DNA of 64,000 bases from Stomoxys calcitrans. Taxonomy: Eukaryota > Arthropoda > Insecta > Diptera > Muscidae. The notes beneath the pieces are model-generated. The model did not search any database. It saw only the letters and a program-made list of their open reading frames with translations, and was not told the origin of the DNA. The DNA lies in assembly GCF_963082655.1 (NCBI RefSeq), contig NC_081552.1, positions 190,476,075 through 190,540,074 of the forward strand, given 5' to 3'. Made by a program: the position numbers and the translations under genes. Each line of letters opens with the position of its first letter. The stretch's first letter is position 1. Positions 1 through 20,394 of the stretch are shown here, piece by piece.

Positions 1-481
1 GTTATTGACTGTCCTAATGGCCTGTTCAAAATGCCTAAAAAGCAATTCATTTGTGTGCAAGTTGTTGTTCAGTCTTTATTTCCGCATACAATGAATTAAT
101 TTTAATTGGAGTGTGCATTTCGAAATGTATTTGTTAATTTACAACCTCGTGTTACAATTTAAACAAAAAAACAAAAAAACAAAAAAAAAATAATTACTGT
201 ACATTTTGTTTATAACATTGCAAGTTTGTAAAGAGCCTGTTTTGATCTTTAACTTAATTTTCGGCCTGGCTGCTTGTAAGGTAGTTGAGTATGAGAATTA
301 TTGCTTGCGAATGAGAAATTTCAAATTGAAGTCTTTTAAGTGAGCGTTATTTATTGTCTTGTGTTCAGGGAAACATATTTGACCGATATTTGGTAAGCTG
401 CTTAGGTGGCGTATAATTGATGTGATCTTAATGACATCACACATACGCTCAGGTGGACAAACTATTTTCATTGCCTATTTA
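1..481. other. AT-rich non-coding stretch, nothing recognised
   Basis: This stretch contains A-rich runs near 160-190 and ends just before the TTATACCC end of a HINE-like repeat. No exon-like open frame, transposon end or RNA gene was recognised. Confidence 0.5.
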
Positions 482-1751
482 TTATACCCACCACCGAATA
501 ATGCGGGTATATTCATTTTGTCATTCCGTTTGCAACACATCGAAATATCCATTTCCGACCTTATAAAGTAGATATATTCTTGATCAGCGTACACATCTAA
601 GACGATCTAGCCATGTCCGTCCGTCTGTCTGTTGAAATCACGCTTCAGTCTTTAAAAATTGAGATAATGAGCTGAAACTTTGCACAAATTTTTTTTGTCC
701 ATAAGCAGGTTAAGTTTGAAGATGGGCTATATTGGACTATATCTTGATATAGCCCCCATATCGACCGATCCGCCGATTTAGGATCTTAGGCCCATAAAAG
801 CCACATTTATTATCCGATTTTGGTGAAATTTGGGACAGTGAGTTGTATTAGGCCAGTCGACATCCCACTTCAATTTGGCCCAGATCGGTTCCGATGCAGA
901 TATAGCTACCATATAGACCGATCTCTCGAATTAAGGTCTTGACCCCATAAAAGGCGCATTTATTATCCGATTTTGGTGGAATTTGGGACAGTGAGTTGTA
1001 TTAGGCCAGTCGACATCCCACTTCAATTTGGCCCAGATCGGTCCAGATTTGGATATAGCTGCCATATAGACCGATCTCTTGATTTAAGGTTTTGGGCCCG
1101 TAAAAGGCGCATTTATTGACCGATTTTGACAAAATTTGGGACAGGGAGTTGCGTTCAACAGCCCTTTTCAATTTGACCTTGATCGGTTCATATTTGGATA
1201 TAGCTGCCATATAGACCGATCTCTCGATTAAAGGTTTTAGACCCATAAAAGCCACATTTATTATCAGATTTTGGTGAAATTTGGGACAGGGAGTTGTTAG
1301 TTAGGCTTCTCAACAGCCCTCTATAATTTGGCTCAGATCGGTTAAGATTTGGATATAGCTGCCATATACACCGATCTATCGATTTAACGGCTTGGCCCCA
1401 TAAAAAACACATTTATAATCCGATTTCGCTGAAATTTGAAATAGTGACTTATGTTAGGCTTTTCAACATCTGTATCGTAATATGGTTCAGATCGGTCTAT
1501 ATTTGGATATGGCTAGCAAAAATACCAATATTTTGTTCTACAAAATTGGAAAAATACTTGTACTTATTAGACCTCTCAATATCCGTGTCGAATTTGATCC
1601 AAATCGTACCATATTTCGATAAAGCTGCTATGGGGGCATAAATTATCCATTTTTTACCGGATTATGACGAAAGGTGGTTTACATATAAACCCGAGGTGTC
1701 GGGTATCCAAAGCTCGGCCCGACCGAACTTAACGCCTTTTTACTTGTTTTA
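482..1751 (+). mobile_element. HINE-like element, central repeat type T1
   Basis: It begins with TTATACCCACCACC, followed by a tract that reads 'gacgatctagccatgtccg' and then GTCY-type repeats. After that come about five tandem units of roughly 150 bp built around 'gatatagctgccatatagac', with intervening 'gaaatttgggacagtgag'. It ends with the imperfect palindrome around 1712-1733 (ggcccgaccgaac) and TTTTTACTTG. Both ends recur in many other copies in this window, which is why I call it one mobile unit. Placement with Helentron-associated DINE-1/mini-me elements is inferred from layout only. No coding capacity was seen; the short frames inside follow the repeat period. Confidence 0.7.
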
Positions 1752-2699
1752 GTATTTTTTTCCGTTATTCTTTCTTCGCAACCTTGAAGGTTATATGGCA
1801 CATAAGCAAATACACATTTTTGTATGCAATCTGTTTTTTTTTTCATATTACTCAACCATAATATTAATAGACATCATTCGTTAGAATGAGAACCATGACA
1901 ATGATTAAATGGATTTTATTATTCAAGACAAGATGTCTATATTTCCACATGTATTATTAGTTGAACATTTATGAGCAATTAATGACAAGTATATTATACT
2001 CAAGTTTAGTTTGCAACAAAAGAAAATTAACAGATCAGGGGTATAGTTGTGAAGGTTAGATGTGCTGTAGGGGGAATACAGGCTGCTTGTCATTTTGACT
2101 TTTTGTGTTTATTTATTTATTTTTTTTCTTTTTATTTACCTCACATGCCCTTTCTCATTGTACCAGCACTTTTGTTTTTGAGTGTAAATGTTAGACAATA
2201 AAGAAAAATGTACGCTACAAATATATATTCAAATAATGTTGTATTTCCCCCTCTGTTTTTTTTTCGTGGGCACGTTGATATTGAAATTTACTCATGAAGA
2301 ACCACTTGCCACAAACAAATTTTCACACAACACATGAAAAAAAATAAAAATAAAGAAAATGTTTGGCATTTTGCCGTTGAAGATATTCGCCTCCTATAAC
2401 ATTTCACGGCGAATACAAAAAGAGGAAATAAAAAGCACACACACACACACACTGACGTGTGTAGTTATACATATATGCATGTATACATACAAACATACAG
2501 CCAAGACTAGATTATAGGCAGCTACTAGTATCATGATGACAGAACTCAAAGAATATACTGCTTTATATATCTCATACAAATGAATATATGAACTTACATC
2601 TGTTTGCCAGCATTATATGTTACCTATGAATATGTATGTCAATATGTATGCACATTCAATAGTGACATAATTTTTTTACCCATACACTGCCTTCATATT
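1752..2699. other. Non-coding stretch with a (CA)n tract
   Basis: AT-rich sequence. A short CA microsatellite lies at about 2436-2452 and T-rich runs lie near 2110 and 2260. No gene or transposon end was recognised. Confidence 0.5.
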
Positions 2700-2739
2700 A
2701 ATATCAGATTTTCATGACTTATGACTAGAGTCAGGATTT

Positions 2740-4028
2740 TTATGCAAAATGCATATTTGATGCGATTGAAGTCAAATTTAGTATGTAGAACTAGCCAAAT
2801 CGTGCCCATAAAAAGTGCATTACCGGATTGTGATGAAACTTGTCGATTTTGGGTCTTAAGCCTACAACAACAGCAGCCTTCATTTTCGATTTGCCTAAAA
2901 TTTTAAACAGTAGGTGGCACTAGGGATCCGAGTATTTAGATATATCTGTCATATTCACCGATCTGCCAAGTTAGAGTCTTAATTTCGAAACAGCCCCCCG
3001 ATATATAAATGTGAACCGAATAACCCATATCGGACTATATTTACATATAGCTCTTATGTAGACCGATCTGCCGATATATGGCCTTGTGTATAGAAGAGGC
3101 ATTTATAAGCCGATTTCGCTGAAAGCTGAGACAGGGTGAAACACGAGGTCCCCTATATTCGTACCTAATATGGTTCAGATCGGACCATATTTAGGATGTT
3201 CCTGGACTAAACCCCATTTAAGGCGCATTTATCTGTTGATTTTTTTGAATTTTGAAACAGTGGATATATATTGAACAGTTGATATATAATAAACGAGCCT
3301 TTAGAGGGGTAAGTCTCGTCCGATTTGACTGATTTTTTTGCACGTAATATTCTGGTATCACTTTCAATAACTGTGTTAAGTATGATTCAAATCGGTTCAT
3401 AATCTGGTATAGCTGTCATATAAACCGATCTTAGATCTTGACTTCTTGAGCCTCTTCCAATAACTGTTCTAAGAATGCCGCAAATCGGTACATAACCTGA
3501 TATAGCTGTCATATAAACCGATCTGGGATCTTGACTTCCTGAGCAATTCTCATCCGATTTGGAAGAAATATTGTACAACGGCTTCCCTCATGACCTTCAA
3601 CATACGTGTCCAATATGGTCTGAATCGATCAATAGCTTGATACAGCTCTCATATAAACCGATCTCCCAATTTGACTTCTTGACCCCCTGGAAGACCCCAA
3701 TTTTTGTCCGATTTGGCAGAAATTTTGCACATAGTATTTTGTTATGACTTCCAACAACTGTGCCAAGTACGGTTGAAATCGGTCAAGAACCTGATGTTGC
3801 TCCCATATAAACCGATCTCCCGATTTGACTTCTCAAGCTCCTGGAAGCCTCAATTTTACGATTTGGCTGAAAATGTACACATAGTATTCTGTTATGACTC
3901 TCAACAACTGTGCCAAGTACAGTCCAAATCGGTCTATAACCAGATATAGTTCCCATATTTTAGCAGAATCTATGGTGGTGGGTTCTCAAGATTTGGCCCG
4001 GTCGAACTTAGCACGCTTTTACTTGTTT
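2740..4028 (+). mobile_element. HINE-like element, type T2, 5' truncated
   Basis: Seven or so degenerate units follow the theme 'atataaaccgatctcccga' / 'gacttcttgagcccctgga'. They run into the end palindrome at about 3990-4010 (ggcccggtcgaacttagc) and TTTTACTTG. The TTATACCC end is missing, so the copy is truncated at its left side. Unit boundaries become poor before 3000. Confidence 0.6.
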
Positions 4029-4249
4029 TTACTACCATTATTTTTATGGTTAGATGGTTCTTTTTGCCTTGCCTATGGATGTATTGTTGTTGTTGTTATA
4101 TGTTGGCTTGCAACAACAAGTTTGCCCTTTGGGTCGTGGAGATTCAAAATAAATTGTTGCAGAAAAATTAACAATTTTCGTAGTTTTTTTCGACCAAAGT
4201 TGTTGTTTTTCAAAATTATGTTTATCTGTGTAGTACAACTAAAATTCCA

Positions 4250-4635
4250 TTAGGAGATTGTGATCGTAAGAAGACGAGGCTAATGCTGAAAAGAAGTAAG
4301 AAGGAGATCAGTATGGCTGGCGGTATCATTACGAAATAGGTATCATAGGACTATGAGCACACTTATGCTGAATAGGAGCATTTCCTATGTCATCGCAGCT
4401 AAGAAATACCGGCACTTACCAGACATGAACCAACTTAGGGGCGTTGTATGGAGATTCACCATTAAGGAACAATTAGGGATTTTATGAAAAGCACGGAATT
4501 CCTGACTGAATTTTGTTTGAAGATACTTATTAGCATTTAGAGCGCAAAACTAGCCAATTACTGGTTTATGTTTATGTCCATTGTGGCATGGTGCGTATTA
4601 ATAACCGTACCTTTTTTTTGGCCTAATTTAACCTA
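4250..4635 (+). mobile_element. I-group non-LTR retrotransposon, 3' end fragment
   Basis: The sequence parallels the 3' end of the longer copy at 25640-26080: a decayed version of the C-terminal zinc-knuckle coding region ('catttcctatgtcatcgc' in both), then the 3' UTR with 'ttgtggcatggtgcg'. Frames are broken by stops and small indels. It is a dead 3' fragment, consistent with 5' truncation on insertion. Confidence 0.65.
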
Positions 4636-4639
4636 ATAT

Positions 4640-4766
4640 GAATGGAGGGACAGACGGACGGATAGACAGACAAACATACATAGAGCCATACACGAAGATA
4701 TGCAAGAAGACAAACAGATGGACAGATATACAGATAGATAGACGGACGGACGGACAGGCATAGCTA
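4640..4766. repeat. GACR (GACG/GACA/GATA) simple repeat
   Basis: An impure tetranucleotide tract (acggacggatagacagac...) about 125 bp long. It is the complement of the GTCY tract found in the HINE-like elements and looks like an expanded relic of one. Confidence 0.7.
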
Positions 4767-5665
4767 CACTGATAGAAAAATGTTTGCTGAAATAGCAAAC
4801 ACTGTATGCTGAATATTAGTAGTTAATTTTGCTGCTATTGCAGCAGTAATTCTGCTAGTACAGCAGTAGTAGTGAAATTTCAGAGTAGCAGGCTTACTGA
4901 TAAAAAGTTGTTTGCTGAAAATGACTGCTGCTTAATTATGAAGGGGATGTTGGAAGAAAAAATAGAACACATACAGGGTGGCTGATGAAAGCCGCTACCA
5001 AAAAAAAATGTAATAACTTTTTTTCTATTTAATAATAATAATTTAATAATTAATTTAATTAATTAATTAATTAATTTAATTAATAATAATTTAATAATTA
5101 ATTTAATAATTTAATTTAACATGAATAAAAGAAAAATGTATTCCATACACCGAAAAAAAAATGTAGCAATATTCATCATTGTAGCAATATTCATCAGCCA
5201 CCCTGTATGTAAATGTGTGTCTCAGTGGATGTTTATAATCGCCACTGATACTTTCTATAACCTTTTTTCTTTAAATTTAGATATAAAGGGCCATGCCAGT
5301 CATGTGCACATTAGTAGAGCAATAATAAAAATGCGAGCTAGCTCAGCCACATTTCGAAATGTATTCCAATGGATGGATCAGGTAGCCTCTTACAATGATA
5401 TTCCACAAACTAAAATCATCTCTTCCAAATCAATCAAAACAAGAAACAGGCAACCATAAAAAGTAGCATACAAAATTTCTTTCAGCAGACTTGTGTACTC
5501 AGTGCAGCAGATTTTGTTAGTTGAAATAGCAGTGAGAAATGTTTGCTAATACATCCGCCCTATGGTTGCTGAAACGGCAGTAATGTCTGCCCATTTCCCA
5601 TTTTCAGCAGACAAAAACTGCTGTTTAAGCAAACATTTTTGCTGTTTTGAATAACAAATTTGGTT
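4767..5665 (+). mobile_element. TTTGCTG-rich TIR element, copy A
   Basis: The left end reads CACTGATAGAAAAATG followed by TTTGCTGAAA, and the right end carries the inverse (GCAAACATTTTTGCTG) followed by 'aataacaaatttggtt'. The interior is dense in 'gcagtaatactgct'-like motifs. A second copy in inverse orientation at 39208-39883 shares both ends and most of the interior, and a 5' fragment lies at 11208-11398. There is no transposase, so it is non-autonomous. The superfamily is not clear, because I could not fix the target duplication. Confidence 0.65.
4974..5205. mobile_element. Nested 232 bp MITE with 16 bp perfect TIRs
   Basis: The ends are CAGGGTGGCTGATGAA and its exact reverse complement, flanked by TA on both sides (4972-4973 and 5206-5207). 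The related element at 39208-39883 lacks this block at the matching position, giving an empty site. The interior (5028-5120) is an extremely AT-rich TTAATT palindrome. A TA duplication and short TIRs fit a Tc1/mariner-type MITE, but no autonomous partner is in the window. Confidence 0.8.
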
Positions 5666-6440
5666 GTGTGTACATCGAACCAGGAAGTAAATATCATGTA
5701 CTTTTAGGAATATAAACAGTTTGATTAAGCTATAAATACCCAGCTTCCTCCTGTCCTTTAGTGGAGTGTTCATGGGCAAAATTTGCATAAATACCATGTA
5801 GGATATTAAAAAAAAAACAAATTCTTCAATTTTTTTTACATTTTGTGAAAAGGTGCTCATTTTCAGCTATTTGCGGTGTTTTGTATTTGTATTGTACAAT
5901 ACAATATTAAACCATAACCGCCCTTTATGCTTCGATGCCAAGTCTGGCGATGCAACATTTTTCCAGTTGTAGTTTTCCCCTCACTGTTTGTATGTCAAAC
6001 TTTTCTATAAAAGTGGGGTTTTCAGAGTCGTTGACCCAAAAGTCTTCGGCCAACATTTGTTAACGTGAAATATGTCTTCCCGCTATTTCTCAATTGGGTG
6101 TTCATGGAAATTTTTTTATTAAAATCACTAGCTCAAATGGAAAATCTCGTATTGTAATAGGTTCTACGCCTTACTGCCAGCATAAGATATGACTACCCCT
6201 AATTATTTTTTTCCGCCAGCTTATCCTTTCTTTGAAAATATGCTCTAATCAATGCTAATTAATCAAACAAAATGCTTTATCCAACTAATGGCTAATTCTC
6301 AAAAGTTTTTTAATGAAATTTCAAAAGGAATTCTAACTTTATTTTGCTACCAACATTCATTTCAAATTTTTCTCAAAACGAAAACGAAAAATCGCTCCAA
6401 TACAATCCAAACTAAAACGAAATAAATTTCAACGAAACTT
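5666..6440. other. 5' flank of the adenylate kinase gene
   Basis: AT-rich sequence without a recognised element. The last ~70 bp (A- and C-rich, 'caatacaatccaaactaaaa') resemble a fly 5' UTR. No TATA box or initiator can be asserted. Confidence 0.4.
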
Positions 6441-6441
6441 T

Positions 6442-6463
6442 ATGTCCTGGTGATGGTTGCATA
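6442..6463 (+). promoter_or_regulatory. Two overlapping mini-uORFs in the presumed Adk1 leader
   Basis: ATG-TCC-TGG-TGA (6442-6453) overlaps ATG-GTT-GCA-TAG (6452-6463) through the shared TGATG. Both lie just upstream of the proposed start at 6483. If transcription begins upstream of 6442, ribosomes would meet these first. Whether they are in the mRNA is unknown. Confidence 0.35.
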
Positions 6464-6482
6464 GTTATTCATGTGTCACCAA

Positions 6483-14065
<7,583 letters not shown>

Positions 14066-14097
14066 GAGCCACCAAGAAAGAGAGCGTAGAGAGTGTG

Positions 14098-14121
14098 TGT
14101 GAGAGAGAGAGAGAGAGAGAA
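14098..14121 (+). repeat. (GA)n in the Adk1 3' UTR
   Basis: About eleven GA dinucleotides lie just after the stop codon, preceded by 'gtgtgtgt'. Confidence 0.8.
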
Positions 14122-14145
14122 GGAGAAGCCAATGATTTCATTTGT

Positions 14146-14151
14146 AATAAA
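14146..14151 (+). terminator. Poly(A) signal AATAAA for Adk1
   Basis: Canonical hexamer 81 bp after the stop codon at 14063-14065, followed by a T-rich stretch. A further AATAAA at about 14550 could be an alternative. Confidence 0.7.
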
Positions 14152-15004
14152 TGGTTTTGTTTTTTTATTTAAAAATTTTTAAGTATCCATGCTAAAGCAC
14201 AAAATATACCAAAGAACATAAATTTTAGCAGAAACCAAGTGAGAAATCCAATTTCAGATAAAGAAACAGAGAATAATTTACACAGAGATAGATGAATTTA
14301 AAGGTGCCATGATAGTTAGCATGCCAAGTAACTGTTATAAACCTGTTATCTAACGTTTTCACTTGTAACAGCGTAAAAGAAGAAAGATTGACCCACATGT
14401 ACATCCTTAAATATTCAAAACTTTAAGAAATGTCACAAGCAGTACATGCTGCCTTGGGCTGTTTTGTTTGTGAAAACCTTAGAGTATATGGTCTCTGTTA
14501 TTATGCTCACTTTTATAAGACAAAATGTTGCTAAAATTAAAAGAAATGGAAATAAAAGCTTTATTGCCCACACGTACATACCTTAGAACAATAATAATAT
14601 GTCCTTATCTTAAAAAAGTCCTACCAAAACAAAAGTGCCCCCTTACCCTCAATTAAAGAAGCAATATTAATAGTTTTTTATTATTATTACTGTTGTGAGA
14701 CGCATAATGAAAGCGTGCTAGTTCAATTTGTATTAAATTTAAGCAAATTTTAATTTTAAATAAACAATAAATAAAAGAAGAAAAAAAAAACACAAAACAA
14801 AACAAAACGAAACAATAACAACAGAACGCACACACATTAAATCACACTGACTGGCGCTGGCTATTGCTTAAGTTATGGGCGGTGGGAAAAAAAAAGAAAG
14901 ATTTGTTTTGCCCATAAAGCTCAACTGGTGTTGGCGATGGCAAGAGATGATAAAGTTAATGTGTTGGAATATTTTTCCAACTTTTTGGCATTTGGTACTT
15001 TTTG
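14152..15004. other. 3' flank of Adk1
   Basis: AT-rich unique sequence with A-runs at 14780-14820. No further exons or repeat units are recognised. Confidence 0.5.
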
Positions 15005-15530
15005 CAAAAATAACCAGTAAGGATATTTAAAAGTCGACTGACTGTATATATCTATTTCGGAATCATTTTGGAAGGGTCTCGGTGAAATTTTCCGGATGGG
15101 TTATTAAACAATCTGTATCAAATTTGGAGCAAAAACCAGTAAGGAAAGTCAAAAGTCTGGCGATGCCGACTGTATAATACCCTACACCTACCTTATTTAT
15201 ACAAAGTGAAAGCTACATCTAATTCCGAACCATTTTGAAGGGTCTCGCTGAAAGTTTCCAGATGGGTTATTAAACAATCTGTATCAAATTTGGAGCAAAA
15301 CCCAGTAAGGAAAGTCAAAAGTCGGGCGATGCCGACTGTATAATACCCTACATCTACCTTATTTATACAAAGTGGAAGCTGTATCTTATTTGGAACCATT
15401 TTCGAAGGGCCTCGGCGAAAGTTTTCAGATGGGTTATTAAACAATCTGTATCAAATTTGGAGCAAAAACCAGTAAGGAAAGGCAAAAGTCGAGCGTCGCC
15501 GACTGTATAATACCCTACACCTTTTGGAGC
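15005..15530 (-). repeat. Three to four tandem units of about 168 bp (T3 end region)
   Basis: The phrase 'accagtaaggaaagtcaaaa' recurs at about 168 bp spacing (near 15134, 15302 and 15470, with a diverged first unit near 15013). Each is followed by a hairpin AGTCGGGCGATGCCGACT-like motif and 'gtataataccctacaccta'. The same hairpin marks the end of T3 elements elsewhere, so this looks like tandem amplification of a terminal segment. Confidence 0.7.
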
Positions 15531-16190
15531 AAGTATGTTCAAACTGTAATAACTACGGTTGACAAATGACAACATTATTGCAAATTACCCAAAATCTGAC
15601 GAACATATATATGGCAGCTATATCTAAATCTGAACCAAAATCCGACCAAACTTCTAAGATATTGCGGTAGTCGTCGAGGAAAGCATTGTACAACATTTTG
15701 GCAAGATTGGTCAATAAATGCCCTTGCTGTGGCTCTGGAAGTGAAAATCGGACGATATACATATATATGGCAGCTATATCTTAATCTGGAACGATTTCTA
15801 TGAAATATATTGCAATATTTCTCAAAATCAGACAAATATATATATGGCAGCTATATTTTAATCTGAACCGATTTCGAGCAAACTTCTCAGATATTGTGGT
15901 AGTCGTCGAGGCAAGCATTATACGAAATTTTTGGAAGATTGGTCAATAAATGCGTTTGCAGTGGCTCTATAAGCGAAAATCGGGAAAGGGAAAATTGGAA
16001 GATCGGTCTATAAGGAAGCTATATCTAAAAATTGTCTGAACTGGCCCATATGCTGGTCGGATGAAGGGAGACTTTGTACAAGTCGCTGTGTCAAAGCATC
16101 CAGCGAAATCAGGTAATAAATGCAGCTTTTATGGGCTTAAGTCCCTTAATCGTTAGAGCGGTCTATATGGCAACTATCTTTCTTATATAT
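15531..16190. repeat. T3 and T1 satellite units
   Basis: Units with 'catatatatggcagctatat' and 'ggtcaataaatgc' (T3 theme) pass into one T1-like unit near 16020-16180. No intact element ends are present. Confidence 0.55.
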
Positions 16191-16194
16191 AATA

Positions 16195-17420
16195 AGTAAA
16201 AAGCATTCGGCCGGGCCGAATCTTGAGAACCCACCATCATGGATTCTGCTAAAAATATGGGAGCTATATCTGGTTATAGACCGATTCGGGTCGTACTTGG
16301 TACAGTTGTTGAGACGCGTAACATAAAATTTCAGCCAAATCGGATAAAAATCGCGGTTTCCAGGGACTCAAGAAGTCAAATCGGGCGAACGGTTTATATG
16401 GTTCAGGTTCAGGTTATAGACCGATTAAAACCGTAGTTGGCACAGTTGTTTGAAGTCATAACAAAACACCATGTGCAAAATTTCAGACAAATCGGGTTAA
16501 AACTGAAGCTTCCGGGGGCTCAAGAAGTCAAATCGAGAGATCGGTTTATATGGGAGCTATATCAGGTTATAGACTGATTCGGACCGTACTTGGCTCAGTT
16601 GTTGAAGTCCTAACAGAACACTATGTGCGAAATTTCAGACAAATCGGGAGAAAACTGAGGCTTTCGGGGGCTCAAGAAGTCAAATCGGGAAATCGGTTTA
16701 TATGGGAGCTATACCAGGTTTTAGACTGAAAGCTCAAGAAGTCGAATCGGGAAATCGGTTTATGTGGGAGCTATACCAGGTTATAGACTGATTACCGTAC
16801 TTGCGAAATTTCAGACAAATCGGGTGAAAACTGAGGCTTTCGGGGGCTCAAGAAGTCAAGTCGGGAGATCGGTTTATATGGGAGCTATACCAGGTTATAG
16901 ACTGATTCGGACCGTACTTGGCTCAGTTGTTGGAAGTCCTAACAGAACACTATGTGTGAAATTTCAGACGAATCGGGTGAAAACTGAGGCTTTCGGGGGC
17001 TCAAGAAGTCAAATCGGGAAATCGGTTTATATGGGACCTATATCAGGTTATAGACTGATTCAGACCGTGCTTGGCTCAGTTTCAGGTAGTCATAACGCAA
17101 CACTATGTGCAAAATTTTAGCAAAATCGGATGAAAATTGAGGCTTCCAGGAACTCAAAAAGTCAAATCGGGAGATCGGTTTATATGGGAGCTATATCCAA
17201 ATCTAAACCGATATGGCCCATGTGCAATCCCCAATGACCTACATCAATTTTAAGCATCTGTGCAAAATTTCAAGCGGCTAGCTTTACGCGTGCTACCATG
17301 ATTTCGACAGACGGATGGGCATGGCTAGTTCGACTCAGAATGTCGAGACGATCAAGAATATATATACCTTGTGGGGTCCTAGATCAATATTTCGAGATGT
17401 TACAAATGATTGTTTGTTCC
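16195..17420 (-). mobile_element. HINE-like element, type T2
   Basis: Starts with 'aagtaaaaagcattcggccg' and 'accatcatggattc'. About eight units follow, built on 'gtttatatgggagctatacc' / 'ggggctcaagaagtcaaat'. Then come 'atttcgacagacggatggg', 'gacgatcaagaatatatata' and 'atatttcgagatgttacaaa'. The final TATACCC end is lost where T4 sequence begins. Several adjacent units are nearly identical, pointing to recent unequal exchange. Confidence 0.7.
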
Positions 17421-18030
<610 letters not shown>

Positions 18031-19002
18031 AAGAGTAGAATACGGTTGTTTACTTAATGTTTGGGAATGTTTAACATAAATGGTAGTGCAATAGATTTTC
18101 GCTTTGTGTGTTTTTATTTAAAATAAAAACTTTTGGATTGAAGGCCAAAATACCGTTAAAGGCAAGAAATTTGAATTTGGGAAAAACGAAGATACTGAGA
18201 GTCATTTGCGACGTATGAAGTCAGCGAGCAAAATTTAAATCTTTAAAGTCTTGACGCTCAAAATTAATACCATAATCCTTCGATCAAGGAAAAAATCTTT
18301 AATCTAAAGTTTCCTATTTTTCGTAGAATCAAAGCTAAATCAAAGTGATTTTTATTTGAATTTTTCGATAAAAACAAAGTTTCAAATAGATTCGAATTAT
18401 ATTTGCCCGGCACAGAAAAACAGACTTTGCTTTTGTGCAAATATATTCGTTTCGAGTGTTTCAAAAGACAACATTTTGTATAGTTCAATGCCAGATTTTA
18501 TTCCCATCACTGGCACTCTGTGGCATGTGATTAGCTTCTCTAGAATGATGTGCCAGCAATTCGTAGGAGTTTGTGACGTAATTGGCAGTGTGTTTTTTTT
18601 TTAACAAAACATTTCACCTGTTGCCCATTATCTTCGGAAATTAATTTCTACATCCGCACTGGTCTCCCGCTGAATCTTTTAACGTATATTTATGCTTTCT
18701 GGATGTTTGATTTTGTTTGCCAAGGTAGATGGTGTTTAATATCATCCCGTTTTGTTAAACAGGCACGTACGCCTGGAGAGTGTTGTTAGAGCTGTTATTA
18801 ATTGGCCCGAATAGATTATACACACACAATTGTTAATTATGGCAAGAGGGGTGAAAAGTGCAGTGCAAAATGTAAAGGCATATTTGGGCAATGTGATAAA
18901 CAGCAAGCAAAAATAATGGGTCTTAGAAAATGTAATGTAGAGTACAAACAGTCGTAATTGCTGCCCTCTTACCCTTACTTTTTCCACCCTACACCACTAC
19001 TG
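18031..19002. other. Unassigned AT-rich sequence
   Basis: No repeat unit, exon or element end was recognised between the T4 block and the T3 element that begins near 19003. Confidence 0.5.
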
Positions 19003-20110
19003 AGGTACAGGGTATTATAACTTAGTGCATTTGTTTGTAACACCCAAAAGGAAGAGAGATAGACCCATTGGTAAGTATACCGATTGACTCAAAATCACTT
19101 TCTGATTCGATTTACCTATGTCCGTCTGTCTGTCCATGTTAATTTGTGCACAAACTACAGGTCGCAATTTTCATCCGATCGTCTTAAAATTTGGTATGGG
19201 AATGCTTTTCGGCCTAGAGATGAAGCCTATTGAAATTGGAAAAAATCGGTTCAGATTTGGATATAGATCCCATATATATGTTCGTCCGATTTGCAGAAAT
19301 AATGCAATAAAATAGTCATTTGTTAACCGATTCTCTCGAAATTTGGCAGGAGAGATTTTCTTATGACTCTCGATACTAGTGTTAGATTTTATAGAAATCG
19401 GTTCAGATTTGGATATAGCTCCCATATATATGTTCGTCCGATTTGCAATAATACAGCAATAAAATAGTCATTTGTTAACCGATTCTCTCGAAATTTCGCA
19501 GGAAGGATTTTCTTATGACTCTCGATACTAGTGTTAGATTTTATAGAAATCGGTTCAGATTTGGATATAGCTCCCATATATATGTTCGTATGATTTGCAG
19601 AAATACAGCAATAAAATAGTCATTTGTTAGCCGATTCTCTCGAAATTGGCAGGAAGGATTTTCTTATAACTCTCGATATTACTGGTGAATTTCATAGAAA
19701 TCGATTCAGATTTACATAAAGCCATCATATACATATATATCGCCCGATTTTCACTCCTAGACCCACTGCAAGCGCATTTATTGACCAATCTTCCCAAAAT
19801 TTTGTACAACGCTTTCCTCGGCGACTTCCACAATATCCATAAAGTTTGACCGAAATCGATTCAGATTTAGATATAGCTCCCATCTGTATGTTTGTCACAT
19901 TTTGGGTAATTTTTTGTCATTTGTCAACCATAGTTATTACATTTTGAACATATATGCTCGAAATTTGAAACAGTAATTTTACAAACCTATCTGAATACAT
20001 CTGCCGAGGTCCATCAAAGCTCAGAATTAGATATAGCCCGCTTTTGTATTTATAGGGTAGGGGCCTTACTGGTTTTTATGTGATAATGTCGCAAATAGAT
20101 GTGAAAAGAG
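19003..20110 (+). mobile_element. HINE-like element, type T3
   Basis: Starts 'accctacaccactactgagg', 'gtgcatttgtttgtaacacc', then 'atgtccgtctgtctgtcc' (the GTCY tract). About four units of ~151 bp follow ('ggttcagatttggatatagc', 'gttaaccgattctctcga'), ending near 'agggtaggggccttactgg'. The two central units are almost identical. Confidence 0.65.
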
Positions 20111-20394
20111 TTTTACTTTTATAAGGTAGCGATGGTTAAACATATAAAAAGAGGAACTCTTGATGCAGAAACAAGTTGTAATGGTCTCTTCTACTAGATG
20201 CGTAATACATTATTTACCTTAAAGCTGGTACTTTGTTCGCTTCTCGTTACAAAAATTAATATTTTTCATGATGTGTACTCACCAAATTTTTGTTGGAAGG
20301 CATATTACCTGCAAAAATATACAAAATTTATTTTTTATAATCTTTCTACTTCGAATATTTTGTATCTTAAATACGCTGTGTAACTTAACAAAAA

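Noticed and set aside
5121..5459. 112-codon open frame
   Set aside because: It runs from a nested MITE into the interior of a non-coding TIR element; there is no motif, and the relative at 39208 does not keep the frame.
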